Of a stretch of 64,000 bases of DNA, positions 18,640-26,836 are shown in pieces; the stretch's first letter is position 1; each line of letters starts with the position of its first letter. The stretch comes from JALOKP01 sp963800865 (GTDB taxonomy: Bacteria > Acidobacteriota > Polarisedimenticolia > J045): assembly GCA_963800865.1 (NCBI GenBank), contig CAWDCL010000002.1, positions 680,870 to 744,869 on the forward strand, given 5' to 3'. The notes beneath the pieces were generated by a model. The model was not told the origin of the DNA, ran no database searches, and worked only from the letters and a program-made list of their open reading frames with translations. The translations under genes were made by a program, and so were the position numbers.

Positions 18640-18905
18640 CCTGCGGTGTGCCCGCGGTTGCTTCCGTCGGAGGACAGCAAGCTGCTGCCGGAGCGCGAGG
18701 TTCTCCAGGATCAGGTCGGCCCGGCTGGCGAAGATCGCGAGGAATGTCCGGCGACGGCAAGAGCGCGGTTGAGCATCCCCGGACGATGACGGCGGTCGGA
18801 ACGGAGGGCAACCGGACTCGTCCGCGGGCGCTTTGGGCATCCTGCACAGGAACGCAACTCGTTGAAGGCCAGGGCGAACGGGGATATGGCGACGCACACC
18901 TCGCG
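18640..18905 (-). mobile_element. Element B fragment: 5' end with transposase N-terminus
   Basis: On the minus strand it carries the B left region (TTCAACGAGTTGCGTTCC) and the start of the transposase (LENLALRQQLAVLRRKQP). It stops abruptly at about 18640, about 60 bp from the regulator's start codon. The terminal CTGTCC end is diverged. Confidence 0.7.
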
Positions 18906-19097
18906 CCGGGAGGGATGTGCCCTGCTGCGGCGGCTCCGCCCCGCTGAAGCCCGAGCCCCTCCGGCTTGGGCCGCTCCCGCGAGGTTCCGTCGGGCCGCTC
19001 CCCCCCGCTGACGCGCCCGCGGCCGCCTGTCAACCCCCCCGTCCCGGCCAGTGCTACCCTGAGCCGGCGGGGAAACGCGGCCAATTCCGGCGCTGCA
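18906..19097 (+). repeat. Degenerate A-type end
   Basis: After a GC-rich stretch similar to the tail of the A transposase, the sequence CAGTGCTACCCTGAGCC and AAACGCGGCCAATTCC (about 19037-19085) matches the A terminal block. The final CTTATCC is lost at the junction with the next B copy. No gene was seen here. Confidence 0.5.
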
Positions 19098-19943
19098 TGT
19101 GCTTTTCGTTGAGGACGATCACGTGGTCGAGAAGGTCGCGGCGTGCGGTGCCTGGTCATAGGCGAACGCCTCGCTGAGTTGCTGCGTGATCCAGACCGCC
19201 GACGGATGGCTGGTGACACGCGAGTGCATCAGCACGCGCCGGGCATGGTAGACGACGAAGAAGACGTAGAGCACACGGAACGTGGCGGTGGGGACCGTGA
19301 AGAAGTCGATCGCTGCGATGACCTCGCGGTGGTTGCTCAGGAACGTCTGCCAGCGCTGACGCGCCGCTGGATCGACCGGACGCCGGGGCATGCAGCGCGA
19401 GACCGTGCGTTCGGAGACCTCAAGGCCGGGCTTCTGGATCTCGCCGTGAACGTGTAGTGCGCCCCACGATGGGTTCTCGGCCGCCATCCGGCGAATGAGG
19501 GCCCGGATCTCGGCCGTTGTGCTCGATCGTCCAGCGCGGCGACGCGACTTCCAGCGCCAGTACCGCCTGAAGCCCTCGCGATGCCGGCGGAGGACGGTCT
19601 CGGACTGGACCATAGCGAGCGTCTCCTTCCAGTGCGGCCAACAGCGGCGCAGGCAAGGCAGAAGACTCGATCGGACGCACGGAGACGAGGTCGAGGTTGC
19701 TTCCGTCGGAGGACGGCGAGTTGCTGTCGGAGCGCGAGGTTCCCCAAGATCAGGTCGGTCCGGCTGGCGAAGATCGCGAGGATAGTCCAGGCGACGGCAA
19801 TAGCGCGGTTGAGCATCCGCGGACGCTGACGGCGGCAGGGACGGAGGGCAACCGGGCCCGCCCGCGGGCGGTGCGGGTATCCTCCATAGGAACGCAACTC
19901 GTTGAAGGGCAAAGCGGACGGCGTTACGGCGAGGCACAGCCCG
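19098..19943 (-). mobile_element. Element B copy, 3'-truncated, with transposase pseudogene
   Basis: Pieces of the transposase are LALRQQLAVLRRKQPRPRLR, then, in a second frame, HWKETLAMVQSETVLRRHRE to VIAAIDFFTVPTATFRVLYV. It lacks the segment between YDQAPH and the RDLLDHV region, a deletion identical to that in the copy at 35060-36129 and flanked by GGCACCGC direct repeats. The second Asp and the Glu of the DDE triad are lost with it, so it is inactive. Confidence 0.75.
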
Positions 19944-20184
19944 CGCGCCGCGTGGCGGCCGCGCTGTTCGAGTCCGCTACGGACTGGTCCCGCGACTGAG
20001 GCCCGGCCTCGCCGCGGCAGCGGTGTACCGGGACGTGGTGGCACGGGCCCCGTCTGCAGGCGTGAGGTCGGTCCACCCGGCCGGCTCCGCTCCCTGACTC
20101 ACCCGCGACCGCCTGTCAGCCTCCCCATCCTCCCGCCGGTGCTACGCTGAGTGCGTCAGGAAACGCGGGCAGTTTTTCCTATCC
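19944..20184 (+). repeat. A-type end, diverged copy 7
   Basis: It includes a trace of the transposase tail (ATDWSRD then stop at about 19997) and a terminal block CCGGTGCTACGCTGAGTGCG to TTTTTCCTATCC. It is more diverged than copies 1-5, so the A family has more than one age class. Confidence 0.6.
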
Positions 20185-20186
20185 GG

Positions 20187-20235
20187 CCGGTGCTACCCTG
20201 AGCGGGTGCTGCAACGCGGGCAATTCCCCTTATCC
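20187..20235 (+). repeat. A-type end, copy 8, in tandem with copy 7
   Basis: CCGGTGCTACCCTGAGCGGG, then AACGCGGGCAATTCCCC and TTATCC ending at 20235. It starts 2 bp after copy 7, so two constant ends lie side by side upstream of the DszB-like gene. Confidence 0.6.
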
Positions 20236-20291
20236 GTCCGATGCTTTGGATCCCATGATAGCAACGCCGCCTCGAAAGCCATTGCCTTCGA

Positions 20292-21452
20292 CTAGCCGAG
20301 CCTGACCACGGTGACCTGCGGCAGCTTGGCCGCGGTCGCCTTCTCCCAGCGTTCCTCGATCAGCTCCTTGGCCGCCTGCTCCAGGAACTCTGGCGCGGCC
20401 CACTGCTGCACGTCGAAGTTGCGCTTGATGTAGCCGTGCTCGAGCATGAAGTCCTTGCCGATCTCGATCTGCGCCAGGTTCTTCGGCGACAGGCTGGGCA
20501 CCATGTCGATCAGCTTGATGCATTGATAGGTGTCCTCGACGTCGCGGTAGTAGGTCTGGCGGTCCAGGATCACCGCCGCCGCGTGCTTGTGCTCGTTGGC
20601 CCAGCGCCCGACCTTGATCATGGCCTTCAGGAAGGTGACGACCAGCTCGGGATGCTGCTCGGCCATCACGTCGCTGCAGGTGATGATCGCCGGCTCGTTG
20701 TTGGCCTGCAGCCGCCAGTCCGGGTAACGCGACAGGTCCTCGATCGCGGCAATCTTGCCGGTGTCTTCCTGCAGGTGCTGCCAGGTCTTGCTGTGGGTGT
20801 AGATCGCATCGACCTTGCCTTCCAGCAGGGCCTTCTCCAACGGGCGGGTGATCAGGGTGCGCTTGTGGTCCACCCTCCCCATGTAGAACTCGGTCGCGCT
20901 GTTCAGAGGCCCGCGCATCTTCGGATCGGTGTACCAGTCGTCGGCATCCGGAAACTCGACGATCTCGACATCCTCGATGCTCATGTCGTTGAGCATCAGC
21001 ATGTTCAGGATCCCGTAGTGCTCGGTAATGCGCCACCAGTCGGCCTTCAGCGTGTTCAGGCTCTTCGACAGGCCGATGCGCTTGCCCTTCAGGTGGCTCA
21101 TCTTGTAGATGCGGTCCTTGGCCCGCACCAGCATGCAGCCGCCTTCGTAGGTGGGCGTCGCGCCCAGCAGCCGGGTGCGGCGGATGTCGGCCTGGACGTG
21201 GATCGGCGGGTACAGGCCGCCGAAGCGGATCAGGTTGTCCAGGTTATGGATGTAGTGCGGGTACCAGTCGTTCTCGCGCCGGCTGAGCAAGTAGGCGTAG
21301 TCGACACCGATCGCGGCGAAGTCGGTCTTGCACCAGCCGAGTTCCTGGTCGACGTTGCTTGCCGAGACCATGCCGCAGTTGGTGTAGAAGACTTCCTTCC
21401 AGTTCAGCTCGACGGTGCTCAGTGTCTTGCCCTGCAGGGTCGTCGTAGGCAT
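20292..21452 (-). CDS. DszB-like desulfinase / ABC-binding-protein fold
   Basis: A 386-aa protein. It resembles 2'-hydroxybiphenyl-2-sulfinate desulfinase (DszB): the N-terminal YTNCGM places a Cys where DszB has its catalytic Cys, and HYIHNLDNLIRFGG puts a His ten residues before the Arg of RFGG, as in DszB. RTRLLGATP, GLSKSLNTLK and the C-terminal QQWAAPEFLEQA also match. The family shares its fold with periplasmic substrate-binding proteins, but there is no signal peptide here. The predicted reaction is release of sulfite from an aromatic sulfinate. The gene lies 2 bp after a single-domain rhodanese. DszA and DszC homologues are absent, so the natural substrate is unknown and could differ from DszB's. 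Confidence 0.75.
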   Translation of the reverse strand: MPTTTLQGKTLSTVELNWKEVFYTNCGMVSASNVDQELGWCKTDFAAIGVDYAYLLSRRENDWYPHYIHNLDNLIRFGGLYPPIHVQADIRRTRLLGATPTYEGGCMLVRAKDRIYKMSHLKGKRIGLSKSLNTLKADWWRITEHYGILNMLMLNDMSIEDVEIVEFPDADDWYTDPKMRGPLNSATEFYMGRVDHKRTLITRPLEKALLEGKVDAIYTHSKTWQHLQEDTGKIAAIEDLSRYPDWRLQANNEPAIITCSDVMAEQHPELVVTFLKAMIKVGRWANEHKHAAAVILDRQTYYRDVEDTYQCIKLIDMVPSLSPKNLAQIEIGKDFMLEHGYIKRNFDVQQWAAPEFLEQAAKELIEERWEKATAAKLPQVTVVRLG

Positions 21453-21454
21453 CT

Positions 21455-21829
21455 TCAGCTCCTGCGTTGAGACACTTGAGACATGGCGATCTTCCGAATC
21501 GTCTCGTAGCTGCCGCCGTTGATCGCCTTGAAGCCGTTGCGCTCGAGGATATCGCGGGCCTTGCCGGCCCGCCCGCCGGTCTGGCAGTAGGTCACGATCG
21601 TCCGGTCGCGCGGCAGTTCGCCCAGGCGGCGATTGAGATCGAGCAACGAGATGTTCGTCGCTCCCGGGGCGAGCCCCTTCTTAGCTTCGAAGGCCATGCG
21701 GACGTCGAGGACGTATGCGCCGTTCCTGATCAGCTCGGCGACTTCGTTCTCCGGCCTGATCGACGAGGTTCCGGATCCGAGGAAGTATTTGTCGAACAGC
21801 TTCTCGATCAGCTCCACGATCGCATTCAA
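21455..21829 (-). CDS. Single-domain rhodanese-like protein
   Basis: A 124-aa protein with the rhodanese fold: GAYVLDVRMAFEAKKG and the active-site loop TYCQTGGRAGKA with a persulfide-forming Cys. No signal peptide, so cytoplasmic. It precedes the DszB-like gene with a 2-bp gap and is probably co-transcribed with it. It could carry sulfane sulfur from, or process sulfite released by, the desulfinase reaction; this is an inference from the pairing. Confidence 0.85.
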   Translation of the reverse strand: MNAIVELIEKLFDKYFLGSGTSSIRPENEVAELIRNGAYVLDVRMAFEAKKGLAPGATNISLLDLNRRLGELPRDRTIVTYCQTGGRAGKARDILERNGFKAINGGSYETIRKIAMSQVSQRRS

Positions 21830-21881
21830 TTTCAGTTCCCCTCGTTTCGCCCGCAGGTCACGGGCTCGGACCGATGACGAC

Positions 21882-22706
21882 TCACTTGAAGATCAGGTTG
21901 AGGCCGACGAAGACCTGCCATTCGGGCCAGCCGGCGCCCTTGCTGGCCACCGACCATTGCGGCTCGACGAAGAGGTTGTAGGTCGTCGTCCCGGATTTCC
22001 AGACCTGGCCGATGCCGATGCCGATCGGCACGTTGTAGCCGTTGCACTCGAAGTCGTAGTTCATGATCCCCGTCGATCGCCAGTAGGTGCCGCCGCCGAG
22101 CTGCCCGATGAGCAGCGGCTGGAACGCGGCGATGTTCACATTGGCGCGGTCGTCCTAGCCCGCGAAGCTCGCCTGCCAGGTCAGCAGGTAGCCGTACAGG
22201 AACTTGGGGTTCGTCGCGACGAACAGCACGTTGGCGAAGCCAGCCGACCACTTGCCGCTGCCGAGCGCGTCGTCGGTGGCGGTCGGCACGTTGATCAGCG
22301 GCCCCACGCCGAAGCTGATGGCGGGGTTGCCGACGTCGATCAGGTACGCGGCGAAGGCGTTGAAGTCGCCCAGGCCGGTCTTGTGATCCGTGCCGGGCAG
22401 TACCGGATTCGTCATCACCGGCAGCGAGGCCCGCATCAGCCACTTCGACTCGCCGATCGAGAACGGCGTGGCGTAGCGCAGCCAGAACTGGTTGGCGTAG
22501 GTGTCGGTCTCGGTGAGCTTGCCGATGTAGTAGTTCTGCAGGTTGAGGGCCTTGACGGTCGCCAGCGGGTTGTTGGCCTGCGCGACATCGTCCGACTGGG
22601 TCTGTTCCTGTGCGATCGCGACGCCCGACAGGCCGCCGCACAGGCCGATGGCAAGCACGGCGCGCAGGCTGCGGTGAGCGAGGTTCGTGATTCGTCCCTT
22701 CTCCAT
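21882..22706 (-). pseudogene. MetA-pathway-like outer-membrane barrel with an internal TAG
   Basis: The signal peptide (VLAIGLCGGLSGVAIAQ) and barrel strands (WLMRASLPVMTNPVLPGT, LGDFNAFAAYLIDVGNP) run to TWQASFAG, where a TAG at about 22155 replaces what the family usually has as Gln. The same frame then continues DDRANVNIAAFQPLLIG to VGLNLIFK. It is thus one nonsense mutation (C to T) away from an intact protein of 274 aa. The start at 22706 lies about 16 bp after an A-type end on the same strand. Confidence 0.75.
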
Positions 22707-22721
22707 CGACAGGCGGGTCGG

Positions 22722-22770
22722 GGATAAGAAAAGCTGCCCGCGTTTCGTGACGCACTCAGGGTAGCACCGG
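22722..22770 (-). repeat. A-type end, copy 9 (minus strand)
   Basis: The minus strand reads CCGGTGCTACCCTGAGTGCG, AAACGCGGGCAGC and CTTATCC, i.e. the A constant end pointing at the MetA-like gene. Only the terminal about 50 bp remain. Confidence 0.6.
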
Positions 22771-22843
22771 GGGGAGGAGGGGGGCTCCTATCCGCCTATC
22801 CGCCCCACGCTTCGGTCGTCGATCCGGCACGATGACGGCCCCC

Positions 22844-23353
22844 TCACTTTGGCTTGGTCGTGATGTACTTCAGGGTGCTTCCCTCGAACACCGCCTGGTA
22901 GAAGTTGCCCCCGCAGTAGTAGTAGTTCACGTCGCCTACGGGAGTCGGAGTGCAGCCCGCCGGCAGGGCGGCCACGACGGTTCCCAGCGGAAGCGGGGCG
23001 CCGGTGGCGGCGGCCGGTCCAGGGGCAGCGGCCTGCTGCCTGGCCAGTTCCGCGTCCTTCTGCGCGGCAGCGGCCTTTTCCTTCTCGGCGGCGGCCTCCT
23101 GCTGCGCCGCGGCGGCCTGCTGTTGCGCTGTCGTTGCCTGCTGCTGGGCTGCCGCGGCCTGCTGCTGCGCCGCGGCGGCCTGCTGCTGAGCGGCCGCGGC
23201 TTCGGCCTCGGCCGCCGAGGCACTCGACGAGCCGGCCGCGGCCCCGATGGCGAAGGCGGCCCCTCGTCCGCGCAGAGCCAGAGACTCGGGCGCCAGCGCC
23301 ACGAACAGCAACAGGGCGAGCACCGTTCCTGCGATCACTCTCGTCGGCTTCAC
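22844..23353 (-). CDS. Secreted Ala/Gln-repeat protein with GGxxYQ domain
   Basis: A 169-aa protein. Signal sequence TVLALLLFVALAPESLA, then a region of seven-residue AAAAQQQ repeats (about residues 50-100), predicted as a long alpha-helix or coiled coil, followed by VVAALPAGCTPTP and YYYCGGNFYQAVFEG, which match the small protein at 7828-8148. The helical spacer may hold the terminal domain away from the membrane or pair with a partner. The GTG start overlaps the DUF2092 stop (GTGA). A DNA tandem-repeat look is due to the repeated codons. Confidence 0.75.
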   Translation of the reverse strand: MKPTRVIAGTVLALLLFVALAPESLALRGRGAAFAIGAAAGSSSASAAEAEAAAAQQQAAAAQQQAAAAQQQATTAQQQAAAAQQEAAAEKEKAAAAQKDAELARQQAAAPGPAAATGAPLPLGTVVAALPAGCTPTPVGDVNYYYCGGNFYQAVFEGSTLKYITTKPK

Positions 23354-24132
23354 GGCTTGCTCCCTTCACGCCTGGTCGATGACCCATAGGGGAGGAAACG
23401 GGTTGCGCTGCTTCCTTTCGGCGGCACGAATGCGAACAGGGCGTCGTTCACCGCCGGAGCGTCGTTCCAGTCAGTGAAGACGGTGGTGATGCTCAGACGC
23501 TCCGGGGTGTCGGTGTCCGTGACGACGTACTTGCGTGGCCAGGGTCGTTTTCCCTCTTCGACCCAGACCTGGAACTGGACGCCCGGGCGCACGAAGAGCA
23601 GTTGATCGCACCGGGTCCCTCCGACGATCGCCTTGCCCACCACGAGGGCCACCGAGAGATCCTGCGTCAGCAGCGGGTACGCCCCACGGTAGACCAGGTC
23701 GGCGGCCGGGAGCAGGATGCCGATCTGCTCGCGCGCGAGGTCGATCATCTTCTCGACCGTCGCGGGAGCGGGCGTGGTGGCATAGACGTTGGCGACCGGG
23801 CTGTAGAGGGTCAGCTTCGTGCCGTCGTAGTAGAGCTGCTGGTTCATCAACTCGCCGGTGCGTCCCGCGCGCAGCATGTTCGGCCGCTTGATCGTGACGC
23901 TCGCCGCCAGGTCGTAGTCCACCCGGTGCCCCGAAGGATGAAGCTCCTCGATCGTGTTCTGCGTGTTCACGCTGAACCGCTGCAGTCCATCGAGGAGATC
24001 GGTCATCTGCTTCAGGATCCGGAGGGCGGCCGGGTCCACCGTCGCGGGGTCGGAGGCGTACGCCGGCGCAACGGCCGACGAGATCAAGAGCCCGAGGGCG
24101 AGCCCGGCGGCGCATCTGTATGAGTGGCTCAT
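23350..24132 (-). CDS. DUF2092 family periplasmic protein
   Basis: A 260-aa protein with signal peptide ALGLLISSAVAPAYA and DUF2092 features (ILKQMTDLLDGLQRFSVNTQN near the N-terminus, TVFTDWNDAPAVNDALFAFV near the end). It is LolA-like in fold by family knowledge. The ATG at 24132 has a GGAGACAGGA site. It is the intact counterpart of the frameshifted gene at 8145-8946, and like it is followed immediately by a small secreted protein. Confidence 0.8.
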   Translation of the reverse strand: MSHSYRCAAGLALGLLISSAVAPAYASDPATVDPAALRILKQMTDLLDGLQRFSVNTQNTIEELHPSGHRVDYDLAASVTIKRPNMLRAGRTGELMNQQLYYDGTKLTLYSPVANVYATTPAPATVEKMIDLAREQIGILLPAADLVYRGAYPLLTQDLSVALVVGKAIVGGTRCDQLLFVRPGVQFQVWVEEGKRPWPRKYVVTDTDTPERLSITTVFTDWNDAPAVNDALFAFVPPKGSSATRFLPYGSSTRREGSKP

Positions 24133-24211
24133 TTCCTGTCTCCTTCGTTGATCGGTTCGCTCCGACACGAGTAGGGCTTCACGCGGCAAAGTCGGGATGC
24201 GGGTGCTGCGC

Positions 24212-24310
24212 TCAGACCGCATCGGTGAAGCCGAACTGCGGGCCCTGATCGATCACATTCATGGCGCCGACGTCGTTCTCGCCGGCTGACGGAGCGCGAG
24301 ATAGGCCCAG
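24212..24310 (-). pseudogene. Outer-membrane barrel, C-terminal remnant
   Basis: About 30 residues (GAMNVIDQGPQFGFTDAV, stop at 24212) resemble the C-terminus of the barrel pseudogene at 13181. The rest has been deleted, with the break just after the rhodanese gene's stop codon. Confidence 0.5.
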
Positions 24311-24319
24311 CGAAGCGCA

Positions 24320-24970
24320 TCATCTCGTGCTCTCGCCGGTGCCTTCGGCGAGGATGATCTTCTCAGGATCGAGGGCATGACCCCGGGGCGCGGAGTTCTT
24401 CCAGCCGTTCTCCATCCGCTTCCCGTGGAAAACACTCTCGGGATCCTGGACCGGGTATCCCTCCACTCCATCGCCGATCCTGGAGGCATTGGTGAAACCG
24501 GCTGCTGAGGGCAGGTTCACCGCCAGGGCACCGCGGCCGCCGGAACGGCAGGTGGCCAGCAGGGTCTCGGCCGGCTGGGCGATCTCCTTGACCTGCGCGA
24601 CGAATGCCGAATTGGGCCTGGGACCGGACTCGAACTTGCCGTCGTTCCTCTGGTTGGACACGAAGGCAATCGGGATGTTCCTGGCCATCTCCGGGTGGCC
24701 GGCGCATGCGAGTCCCTCGGGAGTCCGGACGTCGATGGCCTTCACCTTCTCCGGCGCGGTCTTCCACATCGCGTAGGCTTCTGACGCGGCCAGGTAGAGG
24801 CCGTAAGTGGCCTGATTCATCTTGGGCAGCTCGCTGGCGTCGACGGCGGTCCCGGGCTTCGGGAGGTCCGCCCCGAAGGCGCTCCTGGTGGCGGCGGAGA
24901 AGAGCCCCACCGAAAGGAGGTCTGCGTGCCGCTGGGGTAGCGGCATGATCCTGGGCGGTCCGACGATCAT
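24320..24970 (-). CDS. Secreted rhodanese-like protein with ABM-derived start
   Basis: The rhodanese domain (VKAIDVRTPEGLACAGHPEM) has the active-site loop TCRSGGRGALAVNLPSAAGF with Cys present. The C-terminus KRMENGWKNSAPRGHALDP is intact, unlike the frameshifted paralogue at 12468. The first 20 codons (MIVGPPRIMPLPQRHADLL) align with the start of the ABM protein of cluster 1 (MIAGTLRINPPPNHRADV), so a deletion has joined the ABM start to the rhodanese gene's signal-peptide region. The start at 24946 is an alternative, as the promoter's predicted transcription start lies at about 24972. Confidence 0.75.
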   Translation of the reverse strand: MIVGPPRIMPLPQRHADLLSVGLFSAATRSAFGADLPKPGTAVDASELPKMNQATYGLYLAASEAYAMWKTAPEKVKAIDVRTPEGLACAGHPEMARNIPIAFVSNQRNDGKFESGPRPNSAFVAQVKEIAQPAETLLATCRSGGRGALAVNLPSAAGFTNASRIGDGVEGYPVQDPESVFHGKRMENGWKNSAPRGHALDPEKIILAEGTGESTR

Positions 24971-24982
24971 GCCCACCGGACT

Positions 24983-24998
24983 AGCTCGATTCGTGCCA
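24983..24998 (-). promoter_or_regulatory. Sigma-54-type promoter of cluster 2
   Basis: The minus strand reads TGGCACGAATCGAGCT, with GG-N10-GC spacing, and is almost identical to the site at 16026-16041 although much of the surrounding sequence differs. Probably served by the activator at 16197-18581. Confidence 0.6.
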
Positions 24999-25103
24999 GC
25001 GCCGCACTCGAGCTTTCGATCCCGCCTAACTAACTGAACGGCTGCGAGGTGGCAGTAGGCGGGCTCGCTGCCGGCAGAACCGAGAAATCGACCGAGGGAC
25101 CAA

Positions 25104-25130
25104 ATGACGTCCCGCGGGTCGGCATACCGT
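25104..25130. promoter_or_regulatory. Candidate activator-binding site (UAS), cluster 2
   Basis: ATGACGTCCCGCGGGTCGGC lies 107 bp from the promoter GG. GGGAC/GTCCC form an inverted repeat with an 8-nt spacer, beginning just upstream at 25096. The match to 16149 is the best conservation in this intergenic region. Confidence 0.5.
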
Positions 25131-25163
25131 CCCCCAGGAGTCGGCGCCGGAGAAACCAATCGG

Positions 25164-25262
25164 GTGTCCTTCGCCACAATCGAGTCCGGGCACCCTTGAT
25201 GGCTCGCGCGGCTCGGAATGGCAGGCGAACACGCCGGTCGATCGCATGCCTGCGCCTGTCGG
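25164..25262 (-). mobile_element. Element B right-end fragment
   Basis: TGTCCTTCGCCACAATCGAG begins the B terminal sequence, followed by the tail shared with the copies at 35.1, 45.3 and 48.4 kb. It lies next to the cluster 2 UAS and may have displaced a second regulator gene. Confidence 0.65.
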
Positions 25263-25270
25263 CGACGGGC

Positions 25271-25292
25271 CGATAAGAAAAACTGCCCGTCC
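25271..25292 (-). repeat. A-type end tip, copy 10 (minus strand)
   Basis: The minus strand reads ACGGGCAGTTTTTCTTATC, matching the last bases of the copies at 20184 and 22722. The rest is lost. Confidence 0.45.
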
Positions 25293-25670
25293 CCGACCGG
25301 ACGAGCAGCAGCGGCGTCCGGCTCTACCTCGACGGCAACCGCGGCCCGCTCTGCCCCGAGGGGTGTGCGGACGACTGGCAACTGCGCGTCGTCTTCGCCG
25401 AGGGCGGACTCGTCTATCCCGCCGACGAGGCGCTCTACCGGGTGGACGAGCCGCTCCCCGCGCCGCCGGTGACGACCTGGCCGGCGAGCCTCGTCCTCGA
25501 TCGCGTTCTCGACGGCGCTGGCGCGATCCTGCCGCGCCGCGACGCCGTCGACGCGCGGATCGTCAACGAGGTCAGGACACGCACCGGCGCGGTCGGCATC
25601 GGCAGCGACTACCCCGTTCTCCGCGGCATCGCTGCACCGCCCGACTCGGACCACGACGGGATGCCCGACG
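25293..25670 (+). pseudogene. Pectate-lyase-like protein, internal/C-terminal fragment
   Basis: The frame reads DARIVNEVRTRTGAVGIGSD and PVLRGIAAPPDSDHDGMPD, the C-terminal pattern of polysaccharide lyases (DARIVxxVRxxTG...). It has no start and is cut after GMPD. GC and style fit the flanks, so it is probably a stranded piece of the native chromosome. Confidence 0.5.
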
Positions 25671-25823
25671 CTGACCTACCGGCTGCGGGAGGGGGACCTC
25701 TACCTGCTCGTCGTCCCCCGCGATGCGCTGCACGAGGGGTCGTACGGCGTCGCGGCGAGCGGCGTGGAGCGGCCGGCGTCCGCGGCGCCGTGCCTCCCGC
25801 AGGAGCTTCGCCCCTGCCCCTGA
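25671..25823 (+). pseudogene. C-terminal fragment of a native secreted protein
   Basis: A second frame reads YRLREGDLYLLVVPRDALHE to PCLPQELRPCP and a TGA at 25823. The Cys-Pro ending recalls the C-terminus of the FG-GAP protein at 3224. It is joined to the lyase fragment without a start. Confidence 0.45.
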
Positions 25824-25878
25824 CAGCCTTGAGAGTCCGAGAGGCGAGCCGAGCTCCGGGCCGCGATGCTGCGCTAAG

Positions 25879-26766
25879 ATGGAATCCATGGTGCGCCTCG
25901 CGCAGTCGCCCGCTGCGGCCTTCCTGGTCCTGGCCTCCGTCGCCCTTCCGGTGGCAGCCGCTCCGGACGAGGCCTGGCCCCCGGCGATCGAGGACAACTC
26001 GTTCCTGGTGGAGGAGGCCTACAACCAGGAAGCGGGCGTCGTCCAGTGGATCTTCGTCTTCCAGCAGTTCCGGCCGAGCGGCACCTGGTACGACGCCTTC
26101 ACCACCGAGTGGCCGGTGCCCGACCAGACGAACCAGCTGAGCCTGACGGTCCCCTACATCGCCGAGACCGAGCGCCTGCCGAGCGGCTGGGGCGACATCA
26201 GCCTCAACTACCGCTACCAGGCACTGGCCGGCGGCGAGCGCGGGTGGTGGTTTGCGCCGCGCCTGAGCGCGCTCCTACCCACCGGGGAATGGCGCGATGA
26301 TCTCGGGAATGGGGCGCCCGGCGTGCAGATCGGCCTCCCCTTCAGCCGGCGCTTCACCCGCGGCTTCGCGATGACGCTCAACGCCTCGGGGCAGTACGTC
26401 CCGCTGGCGCGTGGGACGGCGGAGGACGGCAGCAGCTTCAAGGCCGACACCTGGGGCATTTCCGAAGGCATCAGCCTGGTGTGGCTCGCCTCGCCCCGCT
26501 TCAACCTGATGCTGGAGGCGCTGGCGACGCAGGATCGCGTGGCCGTCGACGACGGCCGCACCGAGGTTGTGAGAATCGCGGTCGCGAGCCCCAGTTTCCG
26601 CTGGGCCGTCAACTTCAGGAGCGGGCAGCTGGTGCTCGGGGCCGCGGTCCCGATCGGGCTGACCGAGGCCAGCCCGGACTGGAGCGCGCTGTTCTACGTA
26701 TCCTGGGAGTCGGCTCTCTGGACGCCGAAGTCCCCGGCGCCGAGCGCGATCAGCCGCGCGGAGTGA
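25879..26766 (+). CDS. Outer-membrane beta-barrel protein (transporter-like)
   Basis: A 295-aa protein. Signal peptide (AAAFLVLASVALPVAA), then barrel strands: VQWIFVFQQFRPSG, LSLTVPYIAETERLPSGWG (a SLTVPY-type motif common to Phenol_MetA_deg proteins), GWWFAPRLSALLPTG and FYVSWESALWTPK. Intact, plus-strand and unlinked to the minus-strand operons. ATG at 25879 or 25888. It may import hydrophobic compounds; specificity is unknown. Confidence 0.7.
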   Translation: MESMVRLAQSPAAAFLVLASVALPVAAAPDEAWPPAIEDNSFLVEEAYNQEAGVVQWIFVFQQFRPSGTWYDAFTTEWPVPDQTNQLSLTVPYIAETERLPSGWGDISLNYRYQALAGGERGWWFAPRLSALLPTGEWRDDLGNGAPGVQIGLPFSRRFTRGFAMTLNASGQYVPLARGTAEDGSSFKADTWGISEGISLVWLASPRFNLMLEALATQDRVAVDDGRTEVVRIAVASPSFRWAVNFRSGQLVLGAAVPIGLTEASPDWSALFYVSWESALWTPKSPAPSAISRAE

Positions 26767-26798
26767 CGCCCTCCGTCACCGTCTCTGTTGTAGGCCAC

Positions 26799-26836
26799 GT
26801 GCGCCGTGGAAAGGTCCGTTGATCCAGCAGGTGTTG
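26799..26836 (+). repeat. R repeat, resembling a group II intron 5' end
   Basis: GTGCGCCGTGGAAAGGTCCG followed by TTGATCCAGCAGGTG also occurs at 31704 and (modified) at 31787. The GTGCG start and the AGGTGCAAGTCC motif of the longest copy are typical of group II intron domain I. No RT gene is attached here. Confidence 0.4.

Noticed and set aside
20292..21829. A complete 4S desulfurisation (dszABC) operon
   Set aside because: Only a DszB-like gene is present; no flavin monooxygenase genes are nearby.
23080..23220. Tandem DNA repeat that could suggest a CRISPR or minisatellite
   Set aside because: Repeat period matches codons for AAAAQQQ in a secreted protein; no spacers of even length and no cas genes.
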